Assembly (NCBI GenBank): GCA_045805565.1
Contig: JBJMKZ010000029.1
Coordinates: forward strand, 1 to 16,997
DNA: 16,997 nt
From: DATAEY01 sp045805565
GTDB lineage: Bacteria > Actinomycetota > Thermoleophilia > Solirubrobacterales > Solirubrobacteraceae
Direction of reading: 5' to 3'
Shown here: positions 13,692 through 16,997 of the stretch, piece after piece
Numbering within the stretch: position 1 is the first letter of the stretch
Layout: every line of letters starts with the position of its first letter
Made by a program: the position numbers and the translations under genes
The notes under the pieces: generated by a model
The model's database searches: none
Told to the model about the DNA's origin: nothing
Seen by the model: the letters and a program-made list of their open reading frames with translations, nothing else

Positions 13692-13697
13692 TAGGTT
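13692..13697 (+). promoter_or_regulatory. Probable -10 box of a leaderless promoter for the luciferase-like oxidoreductase
   Basis: TAGGTT ends 6 bases before ATG 13704, and no good Shine-Dalgarno fits between them. This is the same hexamer and nearly the same spacing as at the 1-550 hydrolase. No clear -35. Confidence 0.45.
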
Positions 13698-13703
13698 GGA
13701 TGG

Positions 13704-14747
13704 ATGCCCGCCTCGGCGCTCAAGCTCGGCCTGAACACCGGATACTGGGCGGGCGGCCCCCCTCCCGGGATGAGCGGGGTCATCGCCGAGGCCGAACGCC
13801 TGGGCTTCGACTCGATGTGGACCGCGGAGGCCTACGGCTCGGACTGCCTCACGCCGCTGGCCTGGTGGGGAGCGCACACCGAGCGGATCCGGCTCGGGAC
13901 GGCGCTCGTGCAGATCTCGGCCCGCACGCCCGCCGCCACTGCGATGGCCGCGATGACCATGGACCATCTCTCGGGCGGGCGGTTCCTCCTCGGACTGGGC
14001 GTGTCGGGGCCGCAGGTGGTGGAGGGCTGGTACGGGCAACGGTTCGCCAAACCGCTAGCCCGCACTCGCGAGTACATCGGGATCCTGCGCGACATCTGGG
14101 CACGCAACGGGCCGGTGACCAACGACGGGCCCCACTATCCGCTGCCCGTGCCGGACGGCACCGGGCTGGGCAAGCCCCTGAAGTCGTCGATCCACCCGCT
14201 GCGGGAGGAGATCCCGATCTACCTGGGCGCCGAGGGGCCAAAGAACATCGCGTTGGCAGCGGAGCTGTGCGACGGCTGGCTGGCGATGTTCTTCTCGCCC
14301 CGCCACGAGGACCTCTACCGCGATGCGTTGGAGGAGGGCTTCGCCCGGCCCGGTGCGCGGCGCTCGCGCGACGACTTCGAGGTGGCCGCCACCGTGCCGC
14401 TGATCGTCACCGACGACGCCGAGCGCGCCGCCGACGCCTTGCGTCCCATGTACGCCCTGTACTTCGGCGGGATGGGCGCTCGCGGCGCCAACTTCCACGC
14501 CAACGTGCCGGTGAGGATGGGCTACGGAGCCGACGTCGAGCGCATCCAGGAGCTCTACCTGGGGGGCCACAAGGACGAGGCGGCCGCGGCGGTGCCGATG
14601 GCGCTGATCGAGGAGCTAGCGCTGATCGGCCCGCCCGACAAGATCCGCGCCGACCTCGAGGCGTGGCGCGACTCGCTGGCCACCACTCTGCTGGTCAGCG
14701 GCGACGTCGAGACGCTGCGCACGGCCGCCGAGCTGGTCCTCGGCTGA
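13704..14747 (+). CDS. LLM-class (luciferase-like) flavin/F420-dependent oxidoreductase
   Basis: 347 residues from ATG 13704. The bacterial-luciferase-like barrel is evident: LKLGLNTGYW (6-15), AEAERLGFDSMWTAEAYGSD (28-47), then RIRLGTALVQISARTPAATAMAAMTMDHLSGGRFLLGLG (61-99), SGPQVVEGWYGQ (101-112), and PIYLGAEGPKNIALAAELCDGWL (171-193). The DHLSGGRFLLGLG and E-x-YGSD signatures are those of F420-dependent actinobacterial members rather than FMN-dependent two-component monooxygenases, though cofactor choice is inferred. It would transfer hydride to or from an alcohol, aldehyde or enone-type substrate not determinable here. The stop shares one base with the next ATG (TGATG), so it is coupled to the aldo/keto reductase, and it is divergent from tetR. 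Confidence 0.93.
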   Translation: MPASALKLGLNTGYWAGGPPPGMSGVIAEAERLGFDSMWTAEAYGSDCLTPLAWWGAHTERIRLGTALVQISARTPAATAMAAMTMDHLSGGRFLLGLGVSGPQVVEGWYGQRFAKPLARTREYIGILRDIWARNGPVTNDGPHYPLPVPDGTGLGKPLKSSIHPLREEIPIYLGAEGPKNIALAAELCDGWLAMFFSPRHEDLYRDALEEGFARPGARRSRDDFEVAATVPLIVTDDAERAADALRPMYALYFGGMGARGANFHANVPVRMGYGADVERIQELYLGGHKDEAAAAVPMALIEELALIGPPDKIRADLEAWRDSLATTLLVSGDVETLRTAAELVLG

Positions 14748-15610
14748 TGGCGCGATCGGTCCAGCCGCTGACCGACGAGGCGGTCGGCACCTTCGCGCTG
14801 GGCGGCGAGCTGACCGTCCGCCGCCTGGGCTTCGGCGCCATGCGGCTCACCGGAGACGGCGTGTGGGGAGAGCCGCCCGACCGCCAGGTCGCGCTGGCGG
14901 TGCTGCGCCGAGCGGTGGAGCTGGGAGTCAACCTCATCGACACCGCCGACTCGTATGGGCCGGAGGTCTCCGAGCGCTTGATCGCCGAGGCCCTGCACCC
15001 GTATCCCGAGGATCTGGTGATCGCCACCAAGGGCGGCCTGCTGCGCTCCGGGCCCGGCCGGTGGGATCCGGACTGCCGGCCCGAGCACCTCAGGGAGGCC
15101 TGTGAGGGCAGCCTGCGGCGGCTGCGCCTGGAGCGAATCGACGTCTACCAGCTGCACACCGTCGACCCGAAGGTCGCGCTGGAGGAGTCGCTGGGCGCCA
15201 TGATCGAACTGCGCGACGAGGGCAAGATCGCCCATATCGGTCTCTCGAACGTGAGCGTGGAGCAGCTCGTGCGCGCGCTCGAGCTCACCGAGGTGGTGGC
15301 AGTTCAGAACCGCTTCAACCTCGTCGACCGCGACTCCGAGGACGTCCTGGAGGCCACCGCGCGGCGCGGGATCGGGTTCATCCCCTGGTTCCCGCTCGCC
15401 ACCGGCTCGCTCACCGGGCCGGGCGGTCCGCTCGACGAGGTCGCGGGCCGCCACGGTGCGACTCCGGGGCAGGTGGCGCTGGCGTGGCTGCTCGCCCGAT
15501 CCCAGGTGATGCTGCCGATCCCGGGGACCGGCTCGGTCGAGCACCTGGAGGAGAACGTGACGGCCGCGGGCATCGAGCTGGGCGAGGAGGAGCTCGCGCA
15601 GCTGGGTTGA
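14747..15610 (+). CDS. Aldo/keto reductase
   Basis: 287 residues from ATG 14747, overlapping the previous stop by one base. The (beta/alpha)8 aldo/keto reductase signatures are complete: RRLGFGAMRLTG (25-36), NLIDTADSYGPEVSE with Asp65 and Tyr70, VIATKGG with Lys95, and IDVYQLHTVD with His137, giving the catalytic tetrad. GKIAHIGLSNVSVEQL, VQNRFNLVDR and LLPIPGTGSVEHLEEN-like sequence toward the end match the NADPH-binding region. At 287 residues it is of the short bacterial type that reduces aldehydes and ketones with NADPH. Coupling to the luciferase-like gene suggests that both act on alcohol/carbonyl groups of one substrate; this is inference. Confidence 0.94.
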   Translation: MARSVQPLTDEAVGTFALGGELTVRRLGFGAMRLTGDGVWGEPPDRQVALAVLRRAVELGVNLIDTADSYGPEVSERLIAEALHPYPEDLVIATKGGLLRSGPGRWDPDCRPEHLREACEGSLRRLRLERIDVYQLHTVDPKVALEESLGAMIELRDEGKIAHIGLSNVSVEQLVRALELTEVVAVQNRFNLVDRDSEDVLEATARRGIGFIPWFPLATGSLTGPGGPLDEVAGRHGATPGQVALAWLLARSQVMLPIPGTGSVEHLEENVTAAGIELGEEELAQLG

Positions 15611-15639
15611 CCGGCTCGCCACGCGGGTAAGCGGAGGCC

Positions 15640-15846
15640 ATGACCGAGCAGTCGCATGAGGGGGCGGATCGCGTCGACCACGGAGAGACTTCGCTGGGCG
15701 ACGCCCAGTCCTCCAACCCGCCCGACGATCCCGAGATGATCGCCGGCGACGCCCCGCCGCTCGACGCCGACACCGACTACGAGGGCGAGGCTCCCGAGCC
15801 GCCCCCCGAGCGGGGCAACGACGACCCCGCGCCCAACGCCCCCTGA
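15640..15846 (+). CDS. Small acidic, probably disordered protein of unknown function
   Basis: 68 residues from ATG 15640, with GGAGG at 15633-15637 only 2 bases before the start, closer than ideal. The composition is strongly acidic and Pro/Asp/Glu-rich (PPDDPEM, DADTDYEGEAPEPPPERG), with no hydrophobic core, so it should be unstructured. I recognise no family. Low-complexity acidic frames can arise by chance in GC-rich DNA, but the initial MTEQSHEGADRVDHGETS is varied and codon-like, and the frame fits exactly between the reductase and the next promoter. Confidence 0.6.
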   Translation: MTEQSHEGADRVDHGETSLGDAQSSNPPDDPEMIAGDAPPLDADTDYEGEAPEPPPERGNDDPAPNAP

Positions 15847-15871
15847 CCGCGGAGTCCCGACCAGGGACAAT
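15843..15871 (+). promoter_or_regulatory. Promoter with -35 and -10, carrying an inverted repeat
   Basis: CTGACC at 15843-15848 and GACAAT at 15866-15871 are separated by 17 bases, the best -35/-10 pair in the window. A start near 15878 would coincide with a GTG. GTCCC (15854-15858) and GGGAC (15864-15868) form a 5-bp inverted repeat overlapping the -10, so it could be an operator or a short hairpin. The -35 overlaps the TGA of the small acidic gene. Confidence 0.5.
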
Positions 15872-15877
15872 GGGGGC

Positions 15878-15922
15878 GTGACCGTCGCGAACTGCGCTCC
15901 CGGCGACCACCCGCGCGGATGA
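15878..15922 (+). CDS. Possible 14-residue leader peptide coupled to the next gene
   Basis: GTG 15878 lies 6 bases after the GACAAT box and opens a 14-codon frame encoding MTVANCAPGDHPRG. Its TGA (15920-15922) overlaps the ATG at 15919 as ATGA. This would allow a leaderless first ORF to deliver ribosomes to the downstream gene, which lacks a clear Shine-Dalgarno. It could equally be a chance frame. Confidence 0.3.
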   Translation: MTVANCAPGDHPRG

Positions 15923-16485
15923 CCGGGCGGATCCCCACCGGGCTGCTGATGGGCCTGGCGATCGGGCTCGGCCTGGCGCTGGCGGCGGCGATCGCGCTGA
16001 CCGGCCGGATGGGAGGCGGCGGCTCCCACGCCGCCACCGGCGGCAATCGCGGCGCACCCACCACGGCCTCGGGGCTGAGCGCACCGGACGCCCGCGTGCT
16101 GGGGGCGATGCGGCCGTCGATAACCGACTGGAACGCCGCCGCCCACCGCTGGACCCGGGCGCTGGAGGCAGGGCGCCCGCGGTTCCTGCGCCAGTATCCG
16201 GACGCCACCAGGCGGATGGACGTGGACTCGCTGCGGATCCGCCTCTCGGCCGCCAAGATCCAGGATCCCCGGCTCGGAGGCCTCATCAGGCGGCTGGGGG
16301 ACGTCTACCGCAATCAGTTTCGAGCGGTCAGGTCGGCGAACGACGCGGTGGTGGCCGCAGATCCGCAGCGCACCCAGGCGGCGATCTCCCGCCTCGAGCG
16401 CGCCGACGACGAGAAGACCCGCGCCGCGACGGCGCTGGTCGACGCGTATCCCGAGCTCGCCGGCGACCTGAGCCGCATCAAGTAG
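15919..16485 (+). CDS. Membrane-anchored or secreted protein of unknown function
   Basis: 188 residues from ATG 15919. Residues about 7-30 are a single hydrophobic segment (LLMGLAIGLGLALAAAIALT), an uncleaved anchor or signal peptide, followed by a Gly/Thr/Ala linker to about 52. The rest (about 55-188) is predicted mostly helical, with many Arg, Ala and Asp (WNAAAHRWTRALEAGRPRFL, RLGDVYRNQFRAVRSANDAV), resembling an extracytoplasmic helical bundle. No enzymatic motif is seen and I recognise no family. It ends 16 bases before the FAD-binding dehydrogenase in the same direction, so cotranscription is possible. Confidence 0.78.
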   Translation: MTGRIPTGLLMGLAIGLGLALAAAIALTGRMGGGGSHAATGGNRGAPTTASGLSAPDARVLGAMRPSITDWNAAAHRWTRALEAGRPRFLRQYPDATRRMDVDSLRIRLSAAKIQDPRLGGLIRRLGDVYRNQFRAVRSANDAVVAADPQRTQAAISRLERADDEKTRAATALVDAYPELAGDLSRIK

Positions 16486-16501
16486 GGCGGCGCCGACTCG
16501 G

Positions 16502-16997
16502 ATGAGGGCAGCCCAGGGCAGCGCGGACGTGATCGTGGTGGGCGCCGGTCTCGCCGGGCTGGTGGCCACCGCCGAGCTGGCCGACGCCGGGCGCCGGGTC
16601 ATCCTGGTCGACCAGGAGCCGGAGGCGTCGCTCGGGGGGCAGGCGTTCTGGTCGTTCGGCGGCCTGTTCCTGGTCGACAGCCTCGAGCAGCGGCGCATGC
16701 GCATCCGCGACTCCCACGAGCTGGCCTGGCAGGATTGGCTGGGGACCGCCGGGTTCGACCGTCCCGAGGACGACTGGCCGCGGCGCTGGGCGGAGGCCTA
16801 CGTCGACTTCGCGGCCACCGAGAAGCGCGCCTGGCTGCACGCCCAGGGAGTCCGGTTCCTGCTCAATCCCGGGTGGGCCGAGCGCGGCGGCTACCTGGCG
16901 ATCGGGCACGGCAACTCGGTCCCGCGCTTTCACGTCACCTGGGGGACCGGACCGGGGATCGTCGAGCCGTTCGTGCGCCGGGTTCGCGAGGCGCAGA
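16502..16997 (+). CDS. FAD-binding dehydrogenase, C-terminus cut by window edge
   Basis: 165 residues from ATG 16502 to the window edge. The FAD-binding Rossmann motif is DVIVVGAGLAGLVATAELAD (about 9-28), the GxGxxG dinucleotide signature, with the acidic strand end ILVDQEPEASLGGQAFWSFGGLFL (about 36-59). SLGGQAFWS-type sequence and the later AIGHGNSVPRFHVTWGTG match the FAD-binding dehydrogenase branch related to fumarate reductase/3-ketosteroid-1-dehydrogenase flavoproteins. Those proteins are usually about 500-570 residues, so roughly two thirds is missing. Substrate unknown. No signal peptide. Confidence 0.92.
   Translation, partial: MRAAQGSADVIVVGAGLAGLVATAELADAGRRVILVDQEPEASLGGQAFWSFGGLFLVDSLEQRRMRIRDSHELAWQDWLGTAGFDRPEDDWPRRWAEAYVDFAATEKRAWLHAQGVRFLLNPGWAERGGYLAIGHGNSVPRFHVTWGTGPGIVEPFVRRVREAQ

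Noticed and set aside
12926..14746. Long rightward frame joined in phase to the aldo/keto reductase
   Set aside because: The part before 14747 is antisense to tetR and then a shadow of the luciferase-like gene; the reductase has its own ATG with a TGATG overlap.

Overview
The window is GC-rich, densely coded bacterial chromosome with very short intergenic gaps. Several gene pairs share ATGA, GTGA or TGATG stop/start overlaps, and few start codons have a strong Shine-Dalgarno. A WhiG/FliA-class sigma factor, a luciferase-like (probably F420-dependent) oxidoreductase, an actinobacterial-style acyltransferase/SDR pair and leaderless-looking promoters point to an actinobacterium. Thermoleophilia (Solirubrobacterales-like) is my best guess; that level of placement is inference. 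No rRNA, tRNA, CRISPR, IS element or phage gene was seen, and no gene-free stretch exceeds about 100 bases.

Layout. (1) 1-550 (-): partial alpha/beta hydrolase, divergent from (2) 630-2920 (+): a lysophospholipid-acyltransferase-like gene coupled by an ATGA overlap to an SDR/epimerase-fold gene that lacks the usual catalytic Tyr/Lys. (3) 3000-4040 (+): membrane-anchored L,D-transpeptidase. A strong hairpin separates it from (4) 4105-4401 (-): a small unknown protein whose start overlaps that of (5) 4385-6135 (+): a XerC/D tyrosine recombinase followed by a FliA/WhiG-type sigma factor with no normal start codon. (6) 6200-8269 (+): EF-G-like GTPase with altered G motifs. (7) 8360-10420 (+): zinc-ribbon protein of unknown function, RNase HI, and polysaccharide deacetylase. 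(8) 10424-13624 (-): alpha/beta hydrolase, AidB-like acyl-CoA dehydrogenase and TetR regulator, transcribed as tetR-acad-hydrolase. (9) 13704-15610 (+): luciferase-like oxidoreductase and aldo/keto reductase, divergent from tetR. A 26-bp imperfect palindrome lies in the shared promoter region. (10) 15640-16997 (+): an acidic disordered small protein, an anchored unknown protein with a possible coupled leader ORF, and the start of an FAD-binding dehydrogenase.

How the genes fit together. The transpeptidase and deacetylase act on the envelope. Xer and the sigma factor are chromosome-maintenance and developmental/motility-class genes. The TetR-centred divergon joins an acyl-CoA dehydrogenase, a hydrolase, a luciferase-like oxidoreductase and an aldo/keto reductase, and looks like a regulated lipid or xenobiotic oxidation unit. 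This is the best candidate for an undescribed pathway here, but its substrate cannot be read from the sequence. I found no clearly novel defence or mobile system.
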